Shown here piece after piece: positions 1-5,662 of a stretch of 5,782 nt of DNA. The translations under genes were made by a program, and so were the position numbers. The DNA comes from an uncultured Lachnospiraceae bacterium (GTDB lineage Bacteria; Bacillota; Clostridia; Lachnospirales; Lachnospiraceae). The number at the start of each line of letters is the position of its first letter. Positions within the stretch are counted from its first letter, which is position 1. The stretch covers positions 1 to 5,782 of the forward strand of contig CAJTVL010000157.1 of assembly GCA_910579425.1 (NCBI GenBank), in the 5' to 3' direction. The notes under the pieces are model-generated. The model saw only the letters and a list, made by a program, of their open reading frames with translations. It had not been told where the DNA came from and did no database searches.

Positions 1-498
1 GAGAGAGGGATTGAGGCGGATGTGATCGTGGGAGCCAAGACGAAGGAGCTTCTAATCCTGGAGGAGGAGATGAAAGCAGTGGCAGGCAGTCTGTATGTGA
101 CCACAGACGACGGCTCCTATGGGAGAAGCGGCATGGTGACCCAGACCATTACCGACCTGGTAAATGAGGGAAAGCATTACGATGTATGTGTGGCCATCGG
201 TCCTATGATTATGATGAAATTTGTCTGCAAGCTCACCAAAGAGCTTGGAATACCCACGATCGTCAGCTTAAACCCGATCATGGTGGACGGCACCGGCATG
301 TGCGGCGCCTGCCGCGTAACGGTCGGGGGAAAGGTGAAATTTGCCTGCGTGGACGGACCGGAGTTTGACGGGCATCAGGTGAACTTTGACGAGGCCATGC
401 AGCGCCAGCAGATCTATAAGACTGCGGAGGGCAGGGCTTTCCTTAAGGCAAAAGAGGGAGAGACCCATCACGGAGGATGCGGAAATTGCGGAGAGTAA
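1..498 (+). CDS. nfnA: NfnA-type ferredoxin-NADP+ reductase subunit, FAD/[2Fe-2S] (5' end missing)
   Basis: The reading frame is open from base 1, so this is the C-terminal 165 residues of a protein that in this family is usually about 280-300 residues. It closely resembles the sulfide dehydrogenase/ferredoxin-NADP+ reductase small subunit (related to PyrK), which binds FAD and a [2Fe-2S] cluster and handles NAD(H) in the cytoplasmic NfnAB transhydrogenase. Visible marks are the nucleotide-binding part (VTTDDGSYG, then CVAIGPMIMMKF) and the cluster-binding stretch VDGTGMCGACR, with Cys codons at 301, 310 and 346 and an Asp codon at 286; NfnA clusters are known to use three Cys and one Asp. 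The C-terminus ends in a Gly/Cys-rich tail, HHGGCGNCGE. Two in-frame stops, TAA then TAG, close the gene. The large subunit follows after 99 bases, supporting the assignment over PyrK, whose partner would be pyrD. The substrate pair is inferred from family and neighbour. Confidence 0.9.
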   Translation, partial: ERGIEADVIVGAKTKELLILEEEMKAVAGSLYVTTDDGSYGRSGMVTQTITDLVNEGKHYDVCVAIGPMIMMKFVCKLTKELGIPTIVSLNPIMVDGTGMCGACRVTVGGKVKFACVDGPEFDGHQVNFDEAMQRQQIYKTAEGRAFLKAKEGETHHGGCGNCGE

Positions 499-502
499 TA
501 GA

Positions 503-583
503 GTTTGGAGAATAAATTTCCAAACCATAGGTTTGTGTCTGCGCGGCATACACAAACCCGGTATGCGCAAAAAAGCCGCGCAG
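503..583 (+). promoter_or_regulatory. Interlocked inverted repeats in nfnA-nfnB gap (possible attenuator-like RNA)
   Basis: Several perfect complementary pairs overlap here. GTTTGGA (503-509) pairs with TCCAAAC (519-525). CAAACC (521-526) pairs with GGTTTG (530-535) across a 3-base loop. GGTTTGTGT (530-538) pairs with ACACAAACC (550-558), 9 bp with an 11-base loop. CTGCGCGGC (539-547), lying in that loop, pairs with GCCGCGCAG (575-583), another 9 bp. GCATAC (546-551) can also pair with GTATGC (561-566). The pairs share arms, so they cannot all form together. The last arm ends three bases before the AGAGG ribosome binding site of nfnB, so the fold could affect its translation. No T-run follows any stem, so this is not a plain terminator. 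A regulatory role is inference; a dispersed intergenic repeat is the main alternative. Confidence 0.5.
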
Positions 584-597
584 AAAAGAGGTAAAGA

Positions 598-1986
598 ATG
601 GACGTACTGAAAAAGGTTCCGGTGAGAGAACAGGATGCAAAGGTTCGGGCAGCCAATTTTGATGAGGTATGCCTTGGCTACAATAAAGAAGAAGCTATGG
701 AAGAAGCGGCAAGGTGCATTAACTGCAAAAATGCCCAGTGTATCAAGGGCTGTCCTGTGGCCATTGATATTCCCGGCTTTATAGAGAAGGTAAAAAACGG
801 GGATGTGGAGGCGGCCTATCAGGTGATCAGCGAAGCTTCCTCCCTGCCGGCAGTCTGCGGGCGTGTATGCCCCCAGGAGAGCCAGTGCGAGGGAAAATGT
901 ATCAGAGGGATTAAGGGAGAACCGGTTTCCATCGGTAAGCTGGAACGTTTTGTGGCGGATTGGGCAAGTGAAAACAGGATAAAGCCCCGGGGAGCAGAGC
1001 AAAAGAACGGCAAAAAGGTGGCGGTGATCGGTTCCGGCCCTGCCGGTCTTACCTGTGCCGGCGATTTGGCAAAGCTTGGCTATGAGGTTACTATATTTGA
1101 AGCCCTCCATGAACCCGGCGGCGTACTTGTCTATGGTATCCCGGAATTCCGTCTGCCCAAAGAAAGGGTGGTTGCCAGGGAAATTGAAAATGTTAAAAAT
1201 CTCGGAGTAAAAATAGAGACAAACGTGGTAATCGGCAAGTCCGTTACCATTGACGAGCTTCTTACAGAGGAAGGCTTTGATGCAGTGTTTATCGGTTCGG
1301 GCGCAGGACTTCCCAAGTTTATGGGAATTCCCGGGGAGCAGGCAAACGGCGTCTTTTCGGCTAATGAGTATCTCACCAGAAGCAATCTTATGAAGGCCTT
1401 TGACGAGCAGTCAAACACACCCATTATGAAAGGGGAGAAGGTGGCTGTGGTAGGCGGCGGAAACGTGGCTATGGACGCCGCAAGAACGGCCCTGCGCCTT
1501 GGGGCGGAGGTACATATCGTATACAGAAGGAGCGAGGAGGAGCTTCCTGCCCGTGTGGAGGAGGTGCATCACGCTAAGGAGGAAGGCATTATCTTTGACC
1601 TGCTCACCAATCCCGTAGAGATTCTGGAGGATGAAAAGGGATGGGTTAAGGGAATGAAGTGCATCCGCATGGAGCTTGGCGCGCCGGATGATTCCGGCAG
1701 AAGACGGCCTGTTGAGGTTCCCGGTTCCGAGTTTATTATTGATGTGGATACTGTAATCATGTCCCTTGGGACATCCCCCAATCCTCTGATTTCTTCCACC
1801 ACAGAGGGCCTTGAGGTTAATAAGTGGAAATGTATCGTGGCAGATGAAGAATTCGGCAAAACCACAAAAGAAGGGGTTTATGCGGGAGGAGATGCGGTGA
1901 CGGGAGCCGCTACCGTGATTCTTGCCATGGGCGCTGGCCGGGCCGGAGCTAAGGGAATTGACCAGTACCTGAGCGGAAAACAGTAA
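598..1986 (+). CDS. nfnB: NfnB / GltA-like NADPH-dependent flavoprotein, large subunit
   Basis: This 462-residue protein is full length for the GltA/NfnB family. It starts at the ATG at 598 behind AGAGG at 587-591. Residues 1-125 form the dihydropyrimidine dehydrogenase-like iron-sulfur domain, with Cys 40, 43, 48 and 52 (CINCKNAQCIKGCP) and Cys 87, 91, 97 and 101 (CGRVCPQESQCEGKC), expected to hold two [4Fe-4S] clusters. The FAD-binding Rossmann motif is VAVIGSGPAG at 141-150. The NADP-binding motif is VAVVGGGNVAMDAA at 282-295, followed by YRRSEEELPAR at 309-319. The usual FAD-closing segment GVYAGGDAVTGAATV is at 426-440. Next to an NfnA-type gene it is best read as the bifurcating-flavin subunit of NfnAB, which reduces NADP+ with ferredoxin and NADH in the cytoplasm. 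A glutamate synthase small chain is the alternative by homology, but no large GltB gene is visible. The two genes are probably co-transcribed and end at the terminator at 2000-2030. Bifurcation itself is family knowledge, not visible here. Confidence 0.93.
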   Translation: MDVLKKVPVREQDAKVRAANFDEVCLGYNKEEAMEEAARCINCKNAQCIKGCPVAIDIPGFIEKVKNGDVEAAYQVISEASSLPAVCGRVCPQESQCEGKCIRGIKGEPVSIGKLERFVADWASENRIKPRGAEQKNGKKVAVIGSGPAGLTCAGDLAKLGYEVTIFEALHEPGGVLVYGIPEFRLPKERVVAREIENVKNLGVKIETNVVIGKSVTIDELLTEEGFDAVFIGSGAGLPKFMGIPGEQANGVFSANEYLTRSNLMKAFDEQSNTPIMKGEKVAVVGGGNVAMDAARTALRLGAEVHIVYRRSEEELPARVEEVHHAKEEGIIFDLLTNPVEILEDEKGWVKGMKCIRMELGAPDDSGRRRPVEVPGSEFIIDVDTVIMSLGTSPNPLISSTTEGLEVNKWKCIVADEEFGKTTKEGVYAGGDAVTGAATVILAMGAGRAGAKGIDQYLSGKQ

Positions 1987-1999
1987 TATTTGTAAGCAA

Positions 2000-2030
2000 T
2001 GTGCCGGAAAATGTTTCCGGCACACTTTTT
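2000..2030 (+). terminator. Rho-independent terminator after nfnB
   Basis: An 11-bp perfect stem (TGTGCCGGAAA at 2000-2010 with TTTCCGGCACA at 2014-2024) has a 3-base loop ATG and is followed by CTTTTT. It starts 13 bases after the nfnB stop codon, the classic arrangement for an operon end. Confidence 0.93.
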
Positions 2031-2044
2031 AAAAGAATATAAAC

Positions 2045-2071
2045 TAAGAAATAATTAATAATTATTTCTTA
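2045..2071. promoter_or_regulatory. AT-rich 12-bp-arm palindrome, possible operator
   Basis: Perfect inverted repeat: TAAGAAATAATT (2045-2056) and AATTATTTCTTA (2060-2071), separated by AAT. It lies about 30 bases upstream of the -10 element at 2104-2109 and downstream of the nfnB terminator. The position suits a protein-binding site for the MORN gene promoter. The arms are nearly all A/T, so in RNA the stem would be weak, and chance in AT-rich DNA cannot be excluded. Confidence 0.35.
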
Positions 2072-2100
2072 TGAAATTAAAATCTTTATGGTATCGTATA

Positions 2101-2109
2101 TGATATAAT
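2101..2109 (+). promoter_or_regulatory. Extended -10 promoter for the MORN gene
   Basis: TGATATAAT at 2101-2109 is a perfect extended -10 (TG, one base, TATAAT). At 17-bp spacing the -35 position reads AATCTT, a poor match, which is typical for extended -10 promoters. Transcription would begin around 2115-2117, about 45 bases before the likely ATG. It sits in the AT-rich gap right after a terminator, so a new transcription start is expected here. Confidence 0.65.
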
Positions 2110-2159
2110 TTATACTGAATTTTGTATAGAAATTTTTTGTGAAAAGGATTATGGGAGTT

Positions 2160-3296
2160 ATGAAAAAATTATTTGAAGAAGACGATCATGAGCAGGACAA
2201 AATGGAGAGGGCGAGGATACTTATGGCAGTCATCCCGGTGGTCCTTATCCTGCTGATTCTTGCTTTTATGCTGATAAAAAGCCGTATCGGCCAGGGCAGA
2301 GAGGACAAAGAAGATCTGCAGCAGAGTATTATGGACTATGCGGACGAAAAAAATGAAGCACAGGCAGGGGAGCAGACGCTGCCTGCCGATTCGTCGTCGG
2401 TCTCAACAGCAGCTCCAGGTGCAGACCCGGAGGGGGCCGGGGAAGGGGATAATGCATCCCCTCCAACAAAAGAAAATGAGGAGCCGGCAGCCGCAGAGGA
2501 TAAAAACGAGACAGGAGAGGGGCTTCAATCGCAGCCGGGAAGGACGGCGACTCCCACTCCTTACAAAGAGGTAATGGAGACGGGGAAGAAGGACTACAGC
2601 AAGATTACGTTTCACAAGGAAGAACAGCTTGGGGATATGATGGCCTACTGGGCGGATAACAATCAGAAGGCCCTGGATGATTTGGCTTATCTGGATCATT
2701 TTATTGCCATGTCATACAGTCTTAGAGGAACTACGGATTTTTACTATTACGGGGATCAGGACGGCAACGGAACGCCAAACGGTAAGGGGATTGCCGTGTA
2801 TGCGGACAACCAGTACTACTACGGAGACTGGAAGAACGGGCTCAGAAGCGGTAACGGCACCTGGATTCACTATCATATCCACCTGACGGAAAATAAAGGC
2901 GATCTGTATACTTACCATCAGTATACCGGCGGCTGGGCAGGCGACCTTCCCGAGGGAGAAGGTTCAGAGCATTATGATTATGACAAATCCCTGCTGCAGG
3001 CAAATACCAGCTATGTCGCCAATCGGATTGGCAGCTATGCCAAAGGGCTTGTGAATGGCGAATTTTATATGACAAGCATTTATCAGGATGAGAGTAGCAG
3101 CGAGTGGAACGCAGAGGCTAAAAACGGCGTGTGGAATTATCTGAGCGATTCCAAAGACAAAAAAGGAAACAGAACGGTTTACGTGGATGTCCATGACCCT
3201 AATAACTATACATGGATGCATCCGAGGGACAATTCCAATATAGGAGTCCCCTGCCTTCTTTCAAAAAACAGGGACAAGAACGGCGTTCCCAAGTAA
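2160..3296 (+). CDS. Membrane-anchored MORN-repeat protein
   Basis: The product is 378 residues from the ATG at 2160. In-frame starts also exist at GTG 2139 (no ribosome binding site) and ATG 2151 (AAAAGG only 3 bases away); AAAAGG at 2142-2147 with GGGAG at 2153-2157 best suits 2160. Residues 1-18 are charged and probably cytoplasmic. Residues 20-41 are a single hydrophobic membrane segment followed by Lys/Arg, suggesting an uncleaved anchor. Residues 47-135 are a Glu/Ala/Pro/Gly/Ser-rich, disordered-looking linker. The C-terminal half holds MORN-like repeats: a weak one in NGTPNGKGIAVYADN (about 203-217), a clear one in YYYGDWKNGLRSGNGTW (about 220-235), and looser ones in GGWAGDLPEGEGSEHY (257-272) and GSYAKGLVNGEFYM (291-304). 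MORN repeats are beta-hairpin modules seen in membrane-associated and scaffold proteins. A basic residue cluster on both sides of the anchor leaves topology uncertain; an extracytoplasmic repeat domain is likelier. Nothing enzymatic is recognisable, and the function is unknown. Confidence 0.82.
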   Translation: MKKLFEEDDHEQDKMERARILMAVIPVVLILLILAFMLIKSRIGQGREDKEDLQQSIMDYADEKNEAQAGEQTLPADSSSVSTAAPGADPEGAGEGDNASPPTKENEEPAAAEDKNETGEGLQSQPGRTATPTPYKEVMETGKKDYSKITFHKEEQLGDMMAYWADNNQKALDDLAYLDHFIAMSYSLRGTTDFYYYGDQDGNGTPNGKGIAVYADNQYYYGDWKNGLRSGNGTWIHYHIHLTENKGDLYTYHQYTGGWAGDLPEGEGSEHYDYDKSLLQANTSYVANRIGSYAKGLVNGEFYMTSIYQDESSSEWNAEAKNGVWNYLSDSKDKKGNRTVYVDVHDPNNYTWMHPRDNSNIGVPCLLSKNRDKNGVPK

Positions 3297-3303
3297 AAAC
3301 TAG

Positions 3304-3332
3304 TGGAAACCTCTGCCAATCCGTAGTAGAAT
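3304..3332 (+). promoter_or_regulatory. Candidate promoter for the zinc-ribbon gene-rlmH unit
   Basis: TGGAAA (3304-3309) and TAGAAT (3327-3332) stand 17 bases apart, each resembling the sigma-A -35 and -10 consensus with one or two mismatches. Initiation near 3339 would leave about 25 bases before the ATG at 3364. No terminator is visible after the MORN gene, so read-through from upstream is equally possible. A short CCGTA/TACGG inverted repeat overlaps the -10 region. Confidence 0.3.
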
Positions 3333-3363
3333 AGATACGGGGAGGCAAAAGGAGGTATGGCTT

Positions 3364-4131
3364 ATGGCATGGTGTCCAAAGTGTAAAAGTGAGTATGTGG
3401 AGGGCATTGGGGTATGTGCAGACTGCGGCTGTGAATTGGTTAAATCCCTGACCGCAGAAACCTCCGGTAATCCGAAAGCCGTAGAAGAAACCGCGGCTTT
3501 TACGGTTATGCCGGTGAGGGAAGAGGGAATTCGTCAGAAGGAATCAGAAAAAGAACCGGAAGAAGAACCTTTTTTCGAGGAAGAGCCGGCAATTACATAC
3601 CGCCCTTTTTATGTCAACAATGAGGAAAAGGCGGATGAAAACAAATCTTCAGCCTATACCCTTCTCACCGTTGGCACAGCAGGGATTTTGCTGATGACCC
3701 TGGTTTTTGTGGAGGTGATCGACCTTGGAATATCGATTACCAATAAGTACATAGTTACCGGGGTGATGGGCGTTCTTTTCATCCTCTTTATCATTATGGG
3801 GATTGTGTCCATGAAAAACTCCAGAATTCTGCGCAAAAAGGCCTCCAAAGAAAATAATCTGACCATAGAAATCAAAAAATGGTGCGTTGAAAATCTGGAG
3901 AAGAGTGAGATTGACCATACTTTAAATCTTGCCGGAATACAGGAAGAGCTCCAATATTTTCAGCGCTTCGATTATATAAAAGCGGCAGTCCAAAAACAGT
4001 TTATGAATCTGGATGAGGGGTATTTGGACAGGCTTATTGAAGAGGTTTACTCTGAAATTTTTGAGGAGGATAACGATAACTCTGTAGAAGAAGCGTCAAA
4101 TGATCATATCTTTAAGGAAAAAGCCGGATGA
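3364..4131 (+). CDS. Zinc-ribbon, two-TM membrane protein of unknown function
   Basis: The 255-residue product starts at ATG 3364, 8 bases after a near-ideal AAAAGGAGG at 3347-3355; an ATG at 3357 is in another frame and stops after nine codons. Residues 4-21 form a zinc ribbon (CPKC at 4-7, CADC at 18-21, plus Cys 23). Residues 55-75 are a Glu-rich acidic linker. Two hydrophobic segments follow, about 97-120 and 128-150, with the lysine/arginine-rich stretch KNSRILRKK right after the second. With two segments, both ends should face the cytoplasm, which suits a zinc ribbon. Residues 160-255 are a helical, acidic tail without a recognised motif. The stop codon overlaps the rlmH start (ATGA), so the two are translationally coupled. 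Such zinc-ribbon proteins are common hypotheticals in Clostridia; I do not recognise a specific function. Confidence 0.85.
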   Translation: MAWCPKCKSEYVEGIGVCADCGCELVKSLTAETSGNPKAVEETAAFTVMPVREEGIRQKESEKEPEEEPFFEEEPAITYRPFYVNNEEKADENKSSAYTLLTVGTAGILLMTLVFVEVIDLGISITNKYIVTGVMGVLFILFIIMGIVSMKNSRILRKKASKENNLTIEIKKWCVENLEKSEIDHTLNLAGIQEELQYFQRFDYIKAAVQKQFMNLDEGYLDRLIEEVYSEIFEEDNDNSVEEASNDHIFKEKAG

Positions 4132-4607
4132 AGATTACAATAATCTGTGTGGGAAAGCTGAAAGAGGATTTTTACAAAAAAGCAGTTTCTGAATATGCAA
4201 AGCGTCTTGGAAGGTACTGCAGACTGGAAATCATTGAGGTGGCGGATGAGAAAACCCCTGAGGATGCAGGGCCGGTCATGGAGGAGCAGATTAAGGAGAG
4301 GGAAGCTGCCAGGATATTAAAGCATGTAAAGGAGGATGCCTATGTGTTTACTCTGGAGATTACAGGCTCACAGCCGGACTCTCTTGCTTTTTCCCGGATG
4401 CTTTCCCGCCTGACAATACAGGGTAAAAGTCATTTTCAGTTTATTATCGGAGGCTCTCTGGGCCTCCACAAAAGCGTATCTCTTGCCGCCAATCAGGCAG
4501 TCAGTTTTTCAAACATGACATTTCCCCATCAGTTAATGCGAGTGATTCTGTTGGAACAGATCTATAGAAGCTACCGGATTATGAATGGAGAGCCATATCA
4601 TAAGTAA
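4128..4607 (+). CDS. rlmH: 23S rRNA (pseudouridine1915-N3)-methyltransferase RlmH
   Basis: The 159-residue protein has the normal RlmH length and is colinear with the family. RlmH uses S-adenosylmethionine to methylate N3 of pseudouridine 1915 in helix 69 of 23S rRNA, acting as a dimer on the assembled 70S ribosome. Visible marks are the N-terminus MKITIICVGKLKEDFY, the SPOUT-fold knot motif FIIGGSLGL at 105-113, and the conserved C-terminal block FPHQLMRVILLEQIYRSYRI at 132-151, ending NGEPYHK. The start ATG at 4128 overlaps the preceding stop and has AAGGAAA at 4114-4120. The usual LDI/DG segment near 76-82 reads LEITGSQ, a mild divergence not expected to matter. It is a housekeeping gene with base composition like the upstream genes; composition changes just after its stop. 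Confidence 0.97.
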   Translation: MKITIICVGKLKEDFYKKAVSEYAKRLGRYCRLEIIEVADEKTPEDAGPVMEEQIKEREAARILKHVKEDAYVFTLEITGSQPDSLAFSRMLSRLTIQGKSHFQFIIGGSLGLHKSVSLAANQAVSFSNMTFPHQLMRVILLEQIYRSYRIMNGEPYHK

Positions 4608-4639
4608 GGGCGGAAGGATAGACAGTTGCAGGAGGCAGA

Positions 4640-5128
4640 ATGGGAGCAAAATTTATGAAGGAGATTCTTTTGACGGGATTTTGTGGTACATCATCCGAAT
4701 TGATCGTAAATAAGGCAGCATGTAAGTCCCCGGTGCTTCCCAATGATAAAGTATTGGATTCTCAGATTCTTTTGGTACAGTTAGGTCGGCATGATTATAG
4801 GTATATTTTCAGTTTTGGACAGAAGCCTAATATCAAAGATAAGGTATATATTGAAACTACTGCAAGAAACGGGAGCAGGAGCTTCTATACGGACTTTGTA
4901 TACGATAAATTGCAGGAGGCACTTAAAGGGGAAAAAATATCGGTTCGGATTTCGGATAATGTCGGGACATCTTTTTGTAATACTTTATACCGGAATGTGT
5001 TGGAATATATTTGCGATAAGATATTAGAAACAAAATTGCTCTTTCTGCATGTTCCATTCTGTATGAATATGACGTCGCCTGAGGATTTTTGTGAAAGAAT
5101 ATGGAAAGGGATTGAGAATTGCTGTTAG
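4640..5128 (+). CDS. Short pyroglutamyl-peptidase-I-like protein (peptidase family C15-like)
   Basis: The 162-residue product starts at ATG 4640 (AGGAGG 4 bases upstream) or at ATG 4655 (GGGAG 8 bases upstream), which gives the family-like N-terminus MKEILLTGF. Family C15 enzymes remove N-terminal pyroglutamate from peptides in the cytoplasm and are usually about 200-215 residues. By eye, three catalytic regions align: the Glu of VYIETTARN (E72) with the family ERVAIN-type segment, the Cys of NVGTSFCN (C113) with AGTYVCN, and the His of LFLHVPF (H137) with GFIHVPY. The Glu/Cys/His triad therefore seems intact. About 40-50 residues between the N-terminal strand and the Glu region are shortened, and the substrate-binding FGG after TGF is replaced by CGTSS, so specificity may differ. 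Composition is AT-richer than upstream genes (one counted line 35% GC), suggesting transfer. It lies 32 bases after rlmH with no terminator between. The family call is from motif memory and is not certain. Confidence 0.7.
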   Translation: MGAKFMKEILLTGFCGTSSELIVNKAACKSPVLPNDKVLDSQILLVQLGRHDYRYIFSFGQKPNIKDKVYIETTARNGSRSFYTDFVYDKLQEALKGEKISVRISDNVGTSFCNTLYRNVLEYICDKILETKLLFLHVPFCMNMTSPEDFCERIWKGIENCC

Positions 5129-5170
5129 GCAGTGTATTGTATAAATGCGGATTTAGGGAGGATGTAATAA

Positions 5171-5662
5171 ATGATTTTTAAGTATTGTGCGGAATGCGGT
5201 CATAAATTAGAGGATATTAAATGTGGTGATGATGATTGTAAGATTTGTCCCTTGTGCAAGAAATTATATGGCAATGGTCCCTTGCCCGTTGTAGAGGTGT
5301 TGGTAGTCAATGAGTTTAATGAAATACTTCTTTTAAAGCAGAATTACATATCGAAAACTAAATGGACAGTCGTATCTGGCTATATGAAAAACGGGGAAAC
5401 GATTGAGGATGCTGTTACACGTGAAGTAAAGGAAGAAACCGGGCAGAATGTTATAAACTGTAAATATATATCCAGCTATTATTTTGCTCCCAAGCAGCTT
5501 ATTATGATTGGATTTATTGCTTATGTAAAGAAATCCCAATTTTCAAACTCTGTTGAAGTGGATGACATTAAATGGTATAAAATGCATGAGGTAGATAGTG
5601 TCATAGCTCGTGAAGATAATTGTTCTGGTATGCATTGGGATAAATGTAGAGATTTATTATAG
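5171..5662 (+). CDS. Zinc-ribbon Nudix hydrolase, NudC-like but short
   Basis: The 163-residue product starts at ATG 5171, 9 bases after GGGAGG at 5156-5161. Residues 6-29 form a zinc ribbon (CAEC at 6-9, CPLC at 26-29, with extra Cys at 18 and 23). Residues 38-150 are a Nudix domain, with the Nudix box G70-x5-E76-x7-REVKEETG (84-91). R84, E85, E88 and E89 are all present, so metal-dependent hydrolysis of a nucleoside diphosphate linked to another group is expected. The last, usually hydrophobic, box position is Gln 92. Ribbon plus Nudix is the NudC (NADH pyrophosphatase) order, but NudC is about 250-280 residues and has an SQPWPFPxS motif after the box; here that place reads SSYYFAPKQLIMIGF (101-115), so NAD(H) or NAD-cap activity is doubtful. 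It follows the Pcp-like gene by 42 bases with similar low GC, and the two are probably co-transcribed. The substrate is unknown. Confidence 0.88.
   Translation: MIFKYCAECGHKLEDIKCGDDDCKICPLCKKLYGNGPLPVVEVLVVNEFNEILLLKQNYISKTKWTVVSGYMKNGETIEDAVTREVKEETGQNVINCKYISSYYFAPKQLIMIGFIAYVKKSQFSNSVEVDDIKWYKMHEVDSVIAREDNCSGMHWDKCRDLL

Noticed and set aside
530..558. Inverted repeat TTTGTGT / ACACAAA as a Rex redox-regulator site
   Set aside because: Rex operators have a much shorter spacer between half-sites; the 11-base spacer does not fit.
268..1110. 280-codon open frame on the - strand opposite nfnA/nfnB
   Set aside because: It lies across two well-supported genes and the gap between them; its translation has no recognisable domain and its composition follows from the codon pattern of the + strand genes.
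1411..2025. 204-codon open frame on the - strand over the 3' half of nfnB
   Set aside because: It overlaps conserved nfnB coding sequence and even the terminator stem; no family resemblance.
2744..2782. DQDGNG segment in the MORN protein resembling an EF-hand or dockerin calcium loop
   Set aside because: The loop lacks the acidic residue at position 12 (Gly there) and continues as a MORN-like NGKG pattern, so a calcium site is not supported.
3357..3386. Nine-codon frame starting at ATG 3357 just before the zinc-ribbon gene
   Set aside because: It sits one base after the ribosome binding site, far too close, and is explained by the real start at 3364.
5112..5145. Possible promoter before the Nudix gene (TTGAGA at 5112, TATTGT at 5135 or TATAAA at 5140)
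   Set aside because: The 17-bp-spaced -10 is poor and the better TATAAA has a 22-bp spacing; AT-rich DNA gives such matches easily, so it is mentioned only as a possibility.
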